This document shows positions 38,893-48,325 of a stretch of DNA of 64,000 bases, piece by piece. The translations under genes were made by a program, and so were the position numbers. The stretch comes from Sporanaerobium hydrogeniformans (lineage in GTDB: Bacteria; Bacillota; Clostridia; Lachnospirales; Cellulosilyticaceae): positions 1 through 64,000 of the forward strand of contig NZ_PEDL01000004.1 in assembly GCF_002735925.1 (NCBI RefSeq). The letters are read 5' to 3'. Position 1 is the first letter of the stretch, and every line of letters starts with the position of its first letter. The notes under the pieces are model-generated. The model ran no database searches and was not told where the DNA came from. It saw only the letters and a list, made by a program, of their open reading frames with translations.

Positions 38893-39237
38893 ATGCCTTT
38901 TATTGATTCTAAAGTAACTGTTAAGCTTACAGAAGAGAAAAAAGAACTACTTAAATCAGAACTTGGTAAAATTATTACCCTTATCCCAGGCAAAAGCGAA
39001 AATTACCTAATGATTGGTTTTGAAGACAACTACTCTTTATATTTTAAAGGGAACAAGCTTGAATACGGTGCTTTTGTAGAAGTTAAAATCTTTGGTACTG
39101 CTTCTAAGACTGCCTTAAGTGAAGTAACAGCCGCTATCTGCTGCCTTTATGAGAAAGAGCTTCATATCCCTCCTAGCGCTGTATATGTGAAATATGAAGA
39201 AGTTGCTAACTGGGGATGGAACGGTGTAAACTTCTAA
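38893..39237 (+). CDS. MIF-like tautomerase-superfamily protein
   Basis: The tautomerase superfamily uses an N-terminal proline as catalytic base. Choosing the ATG at 38893 rather than 38887 makes Pro the second residue (PFIDSKVTVKL) and places AGGAAG exactly 6 nt upstream. The 114-aa length and C-terminal WGWNGVNF match macrophage migration inhibitory factor-like proteins. NYLMIGFEDN and AFVEVKIFG fit its beta strands. The substrate in bacteria is unknown. The stop overlaps the stop of the converging gene at 39234 by 4 nt. Confidence 0.82.
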   Translation: MPFIDSKVTVKLTEEKKELLKSELGKIITLIPGKSENYLMIGFEDNYSLYFKGNKLEYGAFVEVKIFGTASKTALSEVTAAICCLYEKELHIPPSAVYVKYEEVANWGWNGVNF

Positions 39238-39596
39238 AAAAGCATCAAACTAAGTACCACAACAATGCCAATACTCAATACCACTATACAAAAATTCAAA
39301 AAATAATCAATACCTTGAGGTTTTCTTAAGGTATTTTTTGTTTTTATCATTTCTATGTTTTGTTTTTTCCCCCATGCTTGATGCATAGGCCTACTATTTC
39401 CATAAGCTCTTTGCATTTTTTCATAGTGATTTATATAAGCTTTTGAAGGATTCTTTTTCATATAATTTTCTATAAGCTCTTCTGCATGCTTAAAAAGATT
39501 ATTAGGAATCATATAAGAGGGTTTATCCTTTAAAACAAAAATGGCTTTTTCAAACCAATCACTGTTTTCTCCATCTAAGGTAATCTGCTTTTTCAT
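39234..39596 (-). CDS. Uncharacterised tail-anchored protein (120 aa)
   Basis: No family is recognised. A soluble, basic N-terminal part of about 95 residues includes WFEKAIFVLKDKPSYMIP and HAEELIENYMKKN. It ends in a single hydrophobic helix (FLNFCIVVLSIGIVVVLSLM) at the extreme C-terminus, the layout of a tail-anchored membrane protein. AAAGGAGGAG precedes the ATG, so translation is well supported. The gene is monocistronic and its end overlaps the tautomerase gene on the other strand. Confidence 0.7.
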   Translation of the reverse strand: MKKQITLDGENSDWFEKAIFVLKDKPSYMIPNNLFKHAEELIENYMKKNPSKAYINHYEKMQRAYGNSRPMHQAWGKKQNIEMIKTKNTLRKPQGIDYFLNFCIVVLSIGIVVVLSLMLF

Positions 39597-39734
39597 GTTC
39601 TCCTCCTTTGTTAATCTTATTTAGAAAGTTGCCAAATCACCTTTTATTTATACATCTCTTATCTTGATTCCCAAATATTTTTACATAAAAAAACTACTAC
39701 TTTGGTTGATGCCACTGTAATAGTCTTTCGTTTT

Positions 39735-40715
39735 TTACTTTATTCCTCTGCTAAGCGTTTGAATTCTTTTTAAAAGCCTTTCTTTTTCTGTACCTACAAG
39801 AGGTGTTGGCTTATAGTCATTCTTATCTTTTACTGAAGAAATGGAACAAGGAATGATTTCACTTTCACCTAATACAATACCTTTATCCGTTAACTCAAAG
39901 CTTTGTTGATAAATAAAACTGTCTTTATCACTGGGATTCCGATTGCCCCCAAAGCAGAAATTACCTAAACTATAAACAATATTAACACCTTTATAATTTT
40001 CAATACCTTGTACTACATGTGGATGACTCCCTAATATAAGATGAGCCCCTTGATCAATCGCATAACGAGCTAATTTCTTTTGGGTTATATTCGGGTAATA
40101 AACCCTTTCCTCTCCCCAATGAAACTCTACAATGATTAAATCAGATTTCTCTTTAGCTATCTTTATTTGTTTAGCTAAAAAATCCTTAGTTGCCTCATTA
40201 AAGTACCATCCTTTTGTTCCTATCATGGCTACTCGAATACCATTAATGGTTTTAAATTCGATACGCTCTCCTCCAAAATAACCTATCTTATTATCCTTTA
40301 ATACTTTTTGAGTATCTGTATAGCCTATAGTTCCATAGTCTAAAGTGTGGTTATTGGCTAGGTTGACCGATTCTATACTTCCACTTTTTAAAATCTCTAC
40401 ATAAGCAGGTAACCCTCTAAAAGCAAACTCCTTATCTGCCGGTTTACCATTTAGAGTTAATGGACCTTCCAAATTTACAATGGTTAAATCATCCTTTTCA
40501 AAAATAGGTTTAACATTTTCTAAAAAATAGGAATACCCTTTAGCTTTTGCTACCGTATCAAAACGATTCCATGTACTTTGTTTAGGATAATAACCGAGTG
40601 TACAATCTCCTGCTGCTGATACTGTAATTGTTTTTTTTGCCTCCTCTGCTACTGTATGTATTGGCAATAAAATCATTATACTTATCAACAGAATAAGAAG
40701 CTTTTTTTTCTTCAT
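39735..40715 (-). CDS. CapA-family (PGA_cap) metallophosphatase-like protein
   Basis: An N-terminal signal peptide (KKKKLLILLISIMILLP followed by a VAEEA cleavage region) indicates secretion. The body has the CapA pattern: SAAGDCTLGY, LEGPLT, NLANNHTLDYG, VEFHWGEE and LGSHPHVVQGIE, the His/Asp metal ligands of a calcineurin-like fold. The family includes poly-gamma-glutamate synthesis proteins, but no capBC is nearby, so the substrate is open. The start ATG at 40715 has GAGGTG 6 nt upstream. A perfect 0A box lies about 70 nt upstream, suggesting sporulation-phase expression. Confidence 0.85.
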   Translation of the reverse strand: MKKKKLLILLISIMILLPIHTVAEEAKKTITVSAAGDCTLGYYPKQSTWNRFDTVAKAKGYSYFLENVKPIFEKDDLTIVNLEGPLTLNGKPADKEFAFRGLPAYVEILKSGSIESVNLANNHTLDYGTIGYTDTQKVLKDNKIGYFGGERIEFKTINGIRVAMIGTKGWYFNEATKDFLAKQIKIAKEKSDLIIVEFHWGEERVYYPNITQKKLARYAIDQGAHLILGSHPHVVQGIENYKGVNIVYSLGNFCFGGNRNPSDKDSFIYQQSFELTDKGIVLGESEIIPCSISSVKDKNDYKPTPLVGTEKERLLKRIQTLSRGIK

Positions 40716-40781
40716 TTCTCCCACCTCACTCTATGTCACATCATTTGTCCTATTTCTATTATCTTATCATATTTTCTAATT

Positions 40782-40788
40782 TGTCGAA
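40782..40788. promoter_or_regulatory. Candidate Spo0A box before capA-like gene
   Basis: TGTCGAA on the plus strand reads TTCGACA on the minus strand, about 16 nt ahead of a TAAGAT -10-like box. That is roughly the geometry of Spo0A-activated promoters. Such 7-mers are expected several times per 64 kb by chance. Confidence 0.35.
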
Positions 40789-40804
40789 ATATCTTTATCA
40801 AATC

Positions 40805-43165
40805 TTATTTCCATATCCGTGCCACAATAATCGTCATATCATCCTTATGTGCATTTCCTAACAAATCACTGCTTTTTTGCATGAGATGCTCTGCTATATA
40901 GGATGGATTACCTGTTCCTACTTCTAAAATAAAGTGTTTAAAAGTCTCTTCTTTTCCTAATAAATCATCATCTCCCTGCAACAATCCATCAGTTACCATA
41001 ATAATGACATCTCCATCTTTTAACTGCTTCTTACTTATTTGTATATCTACATCTTTAAGCATCCCTATAGGCAAGGTATTGGCTTGTACTGTAGTAATTT
41101 GACCATCTCTTAAGATAAAAGTAGTGGCCCCTCCCATCTTTAAGAACTCGGCTACACCTGTATACTCATCAATAAGTGTCATATCCATGGTAGAAAAGTT
41201 TTCTACTTCTGACTTAAGTACCAGTACTGAATTAATAATACGCATTGTTAACTCATTTCTAAAACCAGATTCCATGAAGCTTTCTAGAAGTTCTATCGTA
41301 GCTGTACTTTCCTCCATGGCCAGCTTACCACTTCCCATTCCATCTGCTAAAGCTAATAAATAACGGCCTCCTTCCACTTCCATAAAGCTATACACATCAC
41401 CAGAGATTTCTCCTTTTGCCTGAAAGGCAGCTCCTGCAAGTACATGGTAAACCTTGGTAGGTTTTAACTTAAAATAGCAATAGTCCTCCTCCTCATTTAC
41501 TTCTCTTTTTTCAAGTTCTACAGATAAATTTAAGCTCTCAAAAATCACGTTCTTAATAGAATCCTCTAAATTTCCTGCTTGTCTATAATAAGGAGTATAA
41601 ATATGTATGTTTTCTTTGCGATTCTTATTTTCCACTACCATGATATCTTTCGTGCGTATCCCACTGCTCCTTAGGCTTTCTTTAAGAAGTATTTCATCTT
41701 CTTTATTAAAGTAAACATTCCGAGTAATCTCTTTACTTAGCCCACTAATACTCTCTGCTATTGCATGAAACTGTTCACCCATCAATTTGCGACTCTCTAC
41801 CATCCTATTTTTCCACATCCTATTTTGTTTAAATAAATCTAATTTAAACCCTAAGGTACATGCAAAACTCTCTGGGCTCACACAGCCTTTACGGAAGGGT
41901 TCTGGTATATCTGCTGCTACCAATTGACCTTTTTCCTCAATACGTTCTAACATTTGAAAGGCACACTTATAAGTTCTTTCTAAATAATCCTTCCAACAAA
42001 ATTCTCTCATCGAACAACCCTTACACATACTCTCTCCCGTATCCTCAATAATATATTGAATGTCTTTATCATTGAGGTGAACTTTTGTATCTGATATCTT
42101 TTCAAAGGTATGACTGAGTTTATAAAAAGCTTCTGCAAAATGACTAAGTTTTTCTGTAATCACTTTTTGTACACGTTCTAGATGTCTATTTTCCTCTCCT
42201 TCGTCTCCCTCTCCAAACCAACCAGCTAGTCCAAAATAACTACTGGGTAAAAAAAGACTAATAACAGCAGCAAGAGTGTAGGCTCCCAAAATAGGCATAT
42301 CTACCACCCGTTCATTAAATAGAACAAAACCCACTAATAATCCTACTCCCATTGCAAAAATTACACCCAACTTCTCTAATACCTTAAAAATACTTCCAAT
42401 TAAAACAGCTACTCCATAAACAGCTACAAACTGTGTAGGCATATAACCCATTACGACTAGCACTGTACTCATAAGCAAACTAAGACTTACTCCTATATTG
42501 CTTCCTCCTAGATAGGTCACCATAATAAGTATTAAAAATACTACTGTATCTCTAAAATAAATACTTTTAAAAATAGGTACACGTATATAAAAATCAATCA
42601 TACCTCCTGTAAATATAGCCAATAAAAAAGCCATACTACACAACGCTTTACTATTTAAAGAGTTTCCTTTACCTTTGTAAATAATTTCTGTGCTATATCC
42701 AAAAATCGCTACTATCCCACAACTTACTACCACTTCCAATACAGATGAAAATAATATCACTCTATTCCACTGGGTGGTGAGTAAGTAAGACATATTGATT
42801 ATTAAAAATGCCAAACTCGTTATAAAGATTTGACTTTTTAAATCAAAAACTTTTTTTGTCCATTCCATATAAATACGTAAAATGCCTATTACAGCTAAAA
42901 CGAGTAAATATTTAAGTACCATAGTATCCCAAAAGCCAGATAGTATAAGACCTATGAGCCCACCACTTATCCCCCACCTTCTTATCCTTTTATCGAAATA
43001 GAGAGCCCCAATATAACATACACCTAATGTATAAAAGCTCTCCCATATCCTAACGCGGCTAATCATTATCCCTATTAATGCCAGCAGTAATGTTAACCAT
43101 TGAACCTTTGTCCATCCCTCAACCTGTACTGTTTCTTTTTTCTCTTTTGTACTTGTCAAAATCAT
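40805..43165 (-). CDS. spoIIE: Stage II sporulation protein E (SpoIIE phosphatase)
   Basis: SpoIIE dephosphorylates SpoIIAA at the septum to activate sigma F in the forespore. The 786-aa protein has about ten N-terminal membrane helices (residues 25-310), a central regulatory region with a Cys cluster (CKGCSMREFCW) and a C-terminal PP2C domain with LALADGMGSGKLA and VTDGLLQGDDD, the metal-binding aspartates. AGGAGGGAGAG precedes the ATG. Upstream lies a sigma-A promoter with Spo0A-type features. Its presence strongly supports an endospore-forming organism. Confidence 0.96.
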   Translation of the reverse strand: MILTSTKEKKETVQVEGWTKVQWLTLLLALIGIMISRVRIWESFYTLGVCYIGALYFDKRIRRWGISGGLIGLILSGFWDTMVLKYLLVLAVIGILRIYMEWTKKVFDLKSQIFITSLAFLIINMSYLLTTQWNRVILFSSVLEVVVSCGIVAIFGYSTEIIYKGKGNSLNSKALCSMAFLLAIFTGGMIDFYIRVPIFKSIYFRDTVVFLILIMVTYLGGSNIGVSLSLLMSTVLVVMGYMPTQFVAVYGVAVLIGSIFKVLEKLGVIFAMGVGLLVGFVLFNERVVDMPILGAYTLAAVISLFLPSSYFGLAGWFGEGDEGEENRHLERVQKVITEKLSHFAEAFYKLSHTFEKISDTKVHLNDKDIQYIIEDTGESMCKGCSMREFCWKDYLERTYKCAFQMLERIEEKGQLVAADIPEPFRKGCVSPESFACTLGFKLDLFKQNRMWKNRMVESRKLMGEQFHAIAESISGLSKEITRNVYFNKEDEILLKESLRSSGIRTKDIMVVENKNRKENIHIYTPYYRQAGNLEDSIKNVIFESLNLSVELEKREVNEEEDYCYFKLKPTKVYHVLAGAAFQAKGEISGDVYSFMEVEGGRYLLALADGMGSGKLAMEESTATIELLESFMESGFRNELTMRIINSVLVLKSEVENFSTMDMTLIDEYTGVAEFLKMGGATTFILRDGQITTVQANTLPIGMLKDVDIQISKKQLKDGDVIIMVTDGLLQGDDDLLGKEETFKHFILEVGTGNPSYIAEHLMQKSSDLLGNAHKDDMTIIVARIWK

Positions 43166-43188
43166 CTCTCCCTCCTACAGTATTATTA

Positions 43189-43293
43189 ATTATACAGAGG
43201 AGGTTTTTATTATTTTGTAAATATATGGAAATTAATTCTTAAAACTTTACGACATTATTTATAAATTTATTTACTTATTCTTTATCTGTCGAA
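43189..43293 (-). promoter_or_regulatory. spoIIE promoter with Spo0A-type sites
   Basis: The minus strand has -10 TATAAT (43194-43189) and -35-like TTACAA (43220-43215) with a 20-nt spacer. Such an over-long spacer is known for Spo0A-activated B. subtilis spoIIE/spoIIG promoters. A perfect 0A box (TGTCGAA, 43287-43293) and a near-match, TGTCGTA (about 43244-43250), lie upstream. Confidence 0.55.
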
Positions 43294-43309
43294 AAATACA
43301 TTCTCTTCT

Positions 43310-44290
43310 TCATAAAACTTTTTTTTCTTCTAATGTAAGTTTTTCTTTAAATTCTTTTTTAATGTTTAAAAATTGTTCGATGTCATTTAAAAACTGAAAA
43401 AGCATTGCACGATTTTCAAATTCTTCTCTCGTAATAGGGAGTGGATTTTCCTTAAAAAAGATTCTTAAATCTTCTAATTCTTTTTGAAGTGCTTCTACTG
43501 TTATTTTACGATAAATAGATAAGGCTACATGTTCTGTAAATTCTGCTACTTTTTTTGTTTGTTCAAAGGTTTTATAAAACTTCTCAAAATGCCTCCGCAT
43601 GTATATAACCAATTGAAACTGCCTCTCTCTCATCTCAAAATACTTTTCATAATGATTAATGGTTTGAGTAAAATGATTATTATTATTTTGCCTTGCTCTA
43701 AATCTTGCTTCTTTTAATCTTTCTTCAAGCCCATCTAACCACTCCCCACAACGTCTATCTACCTGTTGGGTCTCTAAAGCCTTTGCCATATCCTTCATTA
43801 AATCATATAAGGTTTGTTCAATATAACCTTTGTCCTCTAGAAGCTGCTGCTCTAGATTAGGCATATATAAATTTAATATCAATGCTATACCCGCTCCTAT
43901 AAGTAACAGTAGTAATTCGTTTATAAATAAACTACTAGAGAGTCTATTGGCAGCTAATACATGAGTGACTAAAACGGAAGCTGGGACAATACCCTCTAAC
44001 ACTTTAAGTCGCACCGCTAATGGGATAAATAAAATAATGTATATCCCAAATACAATGGAATTAAATCCTAGTACTTTAAAAAGTAAACTACTCAGTACTA
44101 AAGCTATAATAGTGGCAATAAGTCTTTTAAGAGCAATATTTAAAGACTCTTTTTTAGTATTTTGAATACTTAATATGGTAATAATTCCAGCTGAAGAAGC
44201 ATACTCTAGGCCAAGTAGTTGTGCAAAAATAATGGCTATAGTAGCACCTATCCCTGTTTTTAAAGTTCGAAACCCAATCCATTTGCTCAT
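43310..44290 (-). CDS. Aromatic acid exporter family (FUSC/ArAE type) membrane protein
   Basis: The N-terminal half (about residues 1-150) holds six hydrophobic segments beginning GFRTLKTGIGATIAIIFAQ, with the SIQNTKKESLNIALKRL cytosolic loop typical of DUF939/ArAE_1 proteins. The C-terminal half is helical and charged, with coiled-coil character (ArAE_1_C-like). At 326 aa it is complete. Family members are linked to efflux of aromatic acids. The substrate here is unknown. It lies between tRNA-Val and spoIIE and is probably monocistronic. Confidence 0.85.
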   Translation of the reverse strand: MSKWIGFRTLKTGIGATIAIIFAQLLGLEYASSAGIITILSIQNTKKESLNIALKRLIATIIALVLSSLLFKVLGFNSIVFGIYIILFIPLAVRLKVLEGIVPASVLVTHVLAANRLSSSLFINELLLLLIGAGIALILNLYMPNLEQQLLEDKGYIEQTLYDLMKDMAKALETQQVDRRCGEWLDGLEERLKEARFRARQNNNNHFTQTINHYEKYFEMRERQFQLVIYMRRHFEKFYKTFEQTKKVAEFTEHVALSIYRKITVEALQKELEDLRIFFKENPLPITREEFENRAMLFQFLNDIEQFLNIKKEFKEKLTLEEKKVL

Positions 44291-44342
44291 AACGTCTCCT
44301 TTATTCTTTCTCCTTTTTCAAACTTATTTATTAAACCACAAA

Positions 44343-44369
44343 AAGCCTTACCAACAAGTGGTAAGGCTT
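44343..44369 (-). terminator. Terminator of tRNA-Met/tRNA-Val unit
   Basis: AAGCCTTACCA (44343-44353) pairs with TGGTAAGGCTT (44359-44369), followed by T residues on the minus strand, 8 nt past tRNA-Val. Confidence 0.88.
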
Positions 44370-44376
44370 ATAAAAA

Positions 44377-44448
44377 TGGTCGCTATAGGGCTCGAACCTA
44401 TGACCCCCTGCTTGTAAGGCAGTGCTCTCCCAGCTGAGCTAAGCGACC
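44377..44448 (-). tRNA. tRNA-Val (anticodon TAC)
   Basis: The minus strand gives a 72-nt cloverleaf. The acceptor GGTCGCT pairs with AGCGACC, the D arm is GCTCAGCTGGGAGAGC, the anticodon loop is CTTACAA and the T arm is GGTTCGAGCCC. CCA is not encoded. It lies 3 nt after tRNA-Met in one transcript. Confidence 0.95.
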
Positions 44449-44451
44449 AAC

Positions 44452-44528
44452 TGGTAGCGGAAGGGGGATTTGAACCCTCGACACCACGGGTATGAACCGT
44501 GTGCTCTAGCCAACTGAGCTATTCCGCC
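44452..44528 (-). tRNA. tRNA-Met (anticodon CAT, elongator type)
   Basis: The minus strand gives a 77-nt cloverleaf with encoded CCA (44454-44452). The acceptor GGCGGAA pairs with TTCCGCT with a terminal mismatch or wobble. The D arm is AGCTCAGTTGGCTAGAGC, the anticodon arm CACGG-TTCATAC-CCGTG, and the T arm GGTTCAAATCC. The base-paired 5' end and D arm fit elongator tRNA-Met rather than initiator; a lysidine-modified tRNA-Ile remains a less likely alternative. Confidence 0.88.
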
Positions 44529-44557
44529 ATATTGTACTCTGTTTCAAGCACTTTTTG

Positions 44558-44586
44558 ATTATATCCTATTACTTGTCATAATGCAA
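44558..44586 (-). promoter_or_regulatory. Promoter of the tRNA-Met/tRNA-Val unit
   Basis: The minus strand has -35 TTGCAT (44586-44581), a 17-nt spacer and -10 TATAAT (44563-44558). Between here and the secA terminator I see only a GTGATAA/TTATCAC hairpin near 44733-44751 of unknown role. Confidence 0.8.
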
Positions 44587-44794
44587 GTCTTTTTTTATTT
44601 ATTTTTTATAGTATTTCCATTTTATAAATCCTCAGTATTTTCCTTGTATCATATGCCTTCCTTTAAGTTATACTAATTTCATAAGACGTCTATCTTATCC
44701 TATACATTTTAGCGATGTATGTTGCATCATTAGGTGATAATCTTTTATCACATCGGAGTATCTCATTTTCTTATTTATTTTAAAGATATATTAT

Positions 44795-44834
44795 AAAAAA
44801 GCCGTGGAATAAATTCATAATCCACGACTTTTTT
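44795..44834 (-). terminator. Terminator of secA
   Basis: Arms 44795-44808 and 44821-44834 (core CGTGGA/TCCACG) are flanked by A and T runs. This gives a U-tract on the minus strand, about 54 nt past the secA stop. Confidence 0.82.
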
Positions 44835-44887
44835 TATAATCATTTATATTACTTCATTAACAACTACTTAAAACAATTGCTTTTTAA

Positions 44888-47464
44888 TTATTCATTTTTA
44901 CCACAGCATGTTTTGTACTTTTTACCACTGCCGCAAGGACAAGGATCATTTCTACCTATCTTTTCTTTTTTAACAGTTGGTTTTGCACCAAGACTTTCAT
45001 CTGAGTGATTAGTAGCTACTGGTTCCGCTACTCTTTCCCTTTTGATTTCTTTATTTACCACAATACGTACATGGTAAAGTGCTTTTACTGTTTCTTCTTG
45101 AATATTTTCAATCATTTCTTCAAAGATATCAAAGCTTAAGAAACGATACTCTACAAGAGGGTCTCTTTGACCATAAGCTTGTAAATTAATACCTTGCTTC
45201 ATTTGATCCATATTATCTAAGTGATCCATCCATTTTTGATCAATCACTTTAAGAAGTATCACACGTTCAATTTCTCTAAGCTGTTCGCCAATTTCTTCTT
45301 CTTTTGTTTTATAGAGCTCTTCCGCTTTTTGACTAAGAAGTTCTTTTAAACCATCTACGGTAAGATTCTCTTGCTCTTCTTTCGTAAATTTCACATCTGC
45401 AACAGGGATAATTGTACGAAGGTGTTCCATCATACCTGCAATATCCCATTCTTCTGCATATTCGATACCATTTGTGCAGTTATCTACTACTTTGCTTATT
45501 ACAGCTTTAGCCATTTCGATAACCTTCTCACGCAGATTTTCATTTTTAAGCACTTTAAAACGTTCAGCATAAATGATTTCTCTTTGCTCATTCATGATTT
45601 TATCATATTCTAATAAATGCTTACGTACACCAAAGTTATTGCCTTCCACTTTCGTTTGGGCTCTTTCAATGGCTTTGGAAAGGATTTTGTGTTCAATGGG
45701 TTCATCATCAGGAAGACCAAGTGCATCAAACATTTTAAGCGTTGCCTCTGGTGTAAAGAGCCTCATTAAGTCATCTTCAAGAGATAGATAAAAGCGTGAA
45801 ACCCCTGGGTCACCTTGACGACCTGAACGGCCACGTAGCTGATTATCAATACGTCTTGATTCATGGCGCTCTGTACCAATAATTTTAAGCCCACCTAAGT
45901 CTTGCACACCTTCTTCAAGCTTAATATCTGTCCCACGACCTGCCATGTTGGTAGCAATGGTTACAGCTCCTTTTTTACCTGCTTCAGCAATGATTTCTGC
46001 TTCTTTCGCATGGTATTTCGCATTAAGTACTTGGTGTTTAACACCTTCTCTTTTCAAAAGCTTACTTAAAAGCTCTGATGTGTCAATATTAACTGTACCT
46101 ACAAGTATAGGCTGCCCCTTACTATGTGTCTCTTTAATATCCTCAATAACAGCTGCAAACTTAGCTGCTTCTGTTTTATATACTACATCTGCAAGGTCTT
46201 TACGCTGAATAGGTTTATTAGTAGGAATGACAATAACGTCCATTCCATAAATATCTCTAAATTCTGCCTCTTCTGTAAGTGCCGTACCTGTCATACCAGC
46301 CTTTTTAGCATATTTATTAAAGTAATTCTGGAAAGTAATCGTTGCTAAAGTTTGACTTTCCTTCTTAACCTCTACACCTTCTTTTGCTTCGATTGCTTGG
46401 TGAAGTCCATCTGAGTAACGACGACCATCCATTAAACGTCCAGTAAATTCATCGACAATAACAATTTCACCTTCATCGTTAACGATATAGTCTTTTTCAA
46501 TATGCATAAGGTTATGTGCCTTAAGGGCAATTGTAATATGGTGCTGAATATCCATGTTTTCTGGATCTGCAAGGTTTTCAAGACCAAAGTATTGCTCTGC
46601 TTTTCTCACACCTTCTTGGGTAAGGGTAACAGTCTTTTGTTTTTCATCAACAACGAAGTCCCCTTCTTCTTCAATTTCTTCACGCATTAAAGTAGACATA
46701 GCTGTCTCTTCTCCTAAAAGTTTACCTTTTTGAAGGCGACGCACAAAAATATCTGCTGCTTTATAAAGATGTGTGGATTTAGAACCTTGTCCTGAAATAA
46801 TAAGTGGTGTTCTTGCTTCATCGATAAGAACAGAGTCTACTTCGTCAATTACAGCATAGTTAAGATCTCTTTGAACCATTTCTTCTGCATAAAGTACCAT
46901 GTTATCACGAAGGTAATCAAACCCAAATTCATTATTAGTTCCATAGGTAATATCACAGTTGTAGGCTTCTCTACGTTCGTTATTTTCCATACTGCTTAAG
47001 ATACAGCCTACACTAAGACCTAAAAAGCTATAGAGTTGTCCCATCCATTCGGAGTCACGTTTTGCAAGGTAATCATTAACAGTAACAACATGTACACCTT
47101 TACCCTCTAATGCATTTAAGTAAACAGGAAGAGTTCCTACTAAAGTTTTACCCTCACCTGTACGCATCTCAGCAATACGCCCATTGTGTAAGATTACCCC
47201 ACCTACAAGTTGTACTCTAAAGTGCTTCATGTTAAGTACACGATAGCCTGCTTCTCTACATACCGCATAAGCTTCTGGTAAGATATCATCTAACGTTTCT
47301 CCCTTGTTAAGACGTTCTTTAAACTCTGCTGTCTTAGCTTTTAACTCTTCATCAGATAGCTTTTGCATTGCTTCATCATAGGATTCAATTTTGGTAATAA
47401 TAGGTTCAATTCTCTTTAACTCTCTCTCTGAATGAGTACCAAATATTTTCTCAATTAAGTTCAA
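44888..47464 (-). CDS. secA: Protein translocase ATPase SecA
   Basis: SecA drives protein export through SecYEG. The protein has the Walker [10 protein letters not shown] near residue 100, the [15 protein letters not shown] box, [13 protein letters not shown], and the C-terminal zinc and SecB/ribosome-binding tail [14 protein letters not shown] take the TTG at 47464 (MNLIEKIFG) as start, because AGAGG lies 8 nt upstream. The GTG at 47473 directly abuts that site. The length is about 858 aa. A promoter lies at 47598-47570 with a leader of roughly 100 nt. Confidence 0.97.
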   Translation of the reverse strand: MNLIEKIFGTHSERELKRIEPIITKIESYDEAMQKLSDEELKAKTAEFKERLNKGETLDDILPEAYAVCREAGYRVLNMKHFRVQLVGGVILHNGRIAEMRTGEGKTLVGTLPVYLNALEGKGVHVVTVNDYLAKRDSEWMGQLYSFLGLSVGCILSSMENNERREAYNCDITYGTNNEFGFDYLRDNMVLYAEEMVQRDLNYAVIDEVDSVLIDEARTPLIISGQGSKSTHLYKAADIFVRRLQKGKLLGEETAMSTLMREEIEEEGDFVVDEKQKTVTLTQEGVRKAEQYFGLENLADPENMDIQHHITIALKAHNLMHIEKDYIVNDEGEIVIVDEFTGRLMDGRRYSDGLHQAIEAKEGVEVKKESQTLATITFQNYFNKYAKKAGMTGTALTEEAEFRDIYGMDVIVIPTNKPIQRKDLADVVYKTEAAKFAAVIEDIKETHSKGQPILVGTVNIDTSELLSKLLKREGVKHQVLNAKYHAKEAEIIAEAGKKGAVTIATNMAGRGTDIKLEEGVQDLGGLKIIGTERHESRRIDNQLRGRSGRQGDPGVSRFYLSLEDDLMRLFTPEATLKMFDALGLPDDEPIEHKILSKAIERAQTKVEGNNFGVRKHLLEYDKIMNEQREIIYAERFKVLKNENLREKVIEMAKAVISKVVDNCTNGIEYAEEWDIAGMMEHLRTIIPVADVKFTKEEQENLTVDGLKELLSQKAEELYKTKEEEIGEQLREIERVILLKVIDQKWMDHLDNMDQMKQGINLQAYGQRDPLVEYRFLSFDIFEEMIENIQEETVKALYHVRIVVNKEIKRERVAEPVATNHSDESLGAKPTVKKEKIGRNDPCPCGSGKKYKTCCGKNE

Positions 47465-47569
47465 ATTCTTCACCCTCTTCTTCTATTTTAATAGACTCGT
47501 ATAATCGTTTTATTTATAGACTGCAAAATACTGTTCTATCTTCATTTACATTCTTTTACACTATCATTA

Positions 47570-47598
47570 AGTATAGCAAATATTGTAATCTATTACAA
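47570..47598 (-). promoter_or_regulatory. Promoter of secA
   Basis: The minus strand has -35 TTGTAA (47598-47593), a 17-nt spacer and -10 TATACT (47575-47570). Confidence 0.7.
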
Positions 47599-47687
47599 CT
47601 ATGCTATTTATCCAATTATAACCATTCTATTATAAGTAAATACTAACTATTTTTCAAGCTTTTTGAATTTTTTATATAGCCTAAACA

Positions 47688-47734
47688 AATAAAAACCCCC
47701 AAGTTACTCCAATGTATACTTAGGGATTTTTATT
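47688..47734 (-). terminator. Terminator after the 47780 gene
   Basis: The 5' arm on the plus strand is AATAAAAACCCCCAAGT (47688-47704) and the 3' arm is ACTTAGGGATTTTTATT (47718-47734), slightly imperfect, with a TTTTTATTTG tail on the minus strand. Confidence 0.78.
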
Positions 47735-47779
47735 CATCTATGCTTTCCAAAACTTGCATCTTTTTACCTCATTTGTCTT

Positions 47780-48127
47780 TTAATTTTCAGTAAGTCCATA
47801 GGCTTTTAAAGCCTTGCTTTTGTTTACATTTTGTTTTACTTCTTCTGATAAGCTATTTGTCAGTATGATTTGACTAACTATAATCCCCTCTTGTATAACA
47901 AGCATTACTTTTGTGCCATCTTCATTCGTTATAATTTTCGTATTCGTTTCCCTACCTTTGCTAGTATCTAGTAGCCTTAAACCACGAGAGCCTTCTACTT
48001 TTTGTACTACTTTAAGCTTTTCATCTAGAACGGTATCAAAGGATTGTTTCTCTATTGCTTTTTTAACTGGCTCTCTGCTTTCCATAAGATGATAAGAGTT
48101 CACAACACTAGTTATGATGTGCATCAT
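47780..48127 (-). CDS. Hypothetical protein (about 115 aa)
   Basis: No family is recognised. It is a soluble protein with a helical N-terminal half (ITSVVNSYHLMESREPVKKA), a basic middle and a beta-like EDGTKVMLVIQEGIIVSQII strand pair, ending in a short helix. A strong AGGAGG lies 8 nt before the ATG at 48127. The GTG at 48136 is inside that site. It is monocistronic between hpf and secA and is followed by a terminator, so it is probably a real gene. Confidence 0.6.
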   Translation of the reverse strand: MMHIITSVVNSYHLMESREPVKKAIEKQSFDTVLDEKLKVVQKVEGSRGLRLLDTSKGRETNTKIITNEDGTKVMLVIQEGIIVSQIILTNSLSEEVKQNVNKSKALKAYGLTEN

Positions 48128-48273
48128 AAGTTTCACCTCCTACTTGGATGAACTAAGTTTTTTTATTCATTTCCTATTCACCTACCCTTCTTTCGTTTTA
48201 TACTATTGTATCGACATTTTATACTAAAAGCTTTAGAATCTCCCTATCTCATTCATAAAATTTATAAATTAAA

Positions 48274-48316
48274 AATAAGCTACAATCCTCATAGTATTTT
48301 AGGATTGTAGCTTATT
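48274..48316 (-). terminator. Terminator of hpf
   Basis: AATAAGCTACAATCCT (48274-48289) pairs perfectly (16 bp) with AGGATTGTAGCTTATT (48301-48316), followed by T residues on the minus strand. Confidence 0.9.
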
Positions 48317-48325
48317 GATAGAATT

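Noticed and set aside
45371-46690. Several plus-strand frames of 60-87 codons
   Set aside because: All lie antisense within secA; composition and lack of ribosome sites mark them as shadows.
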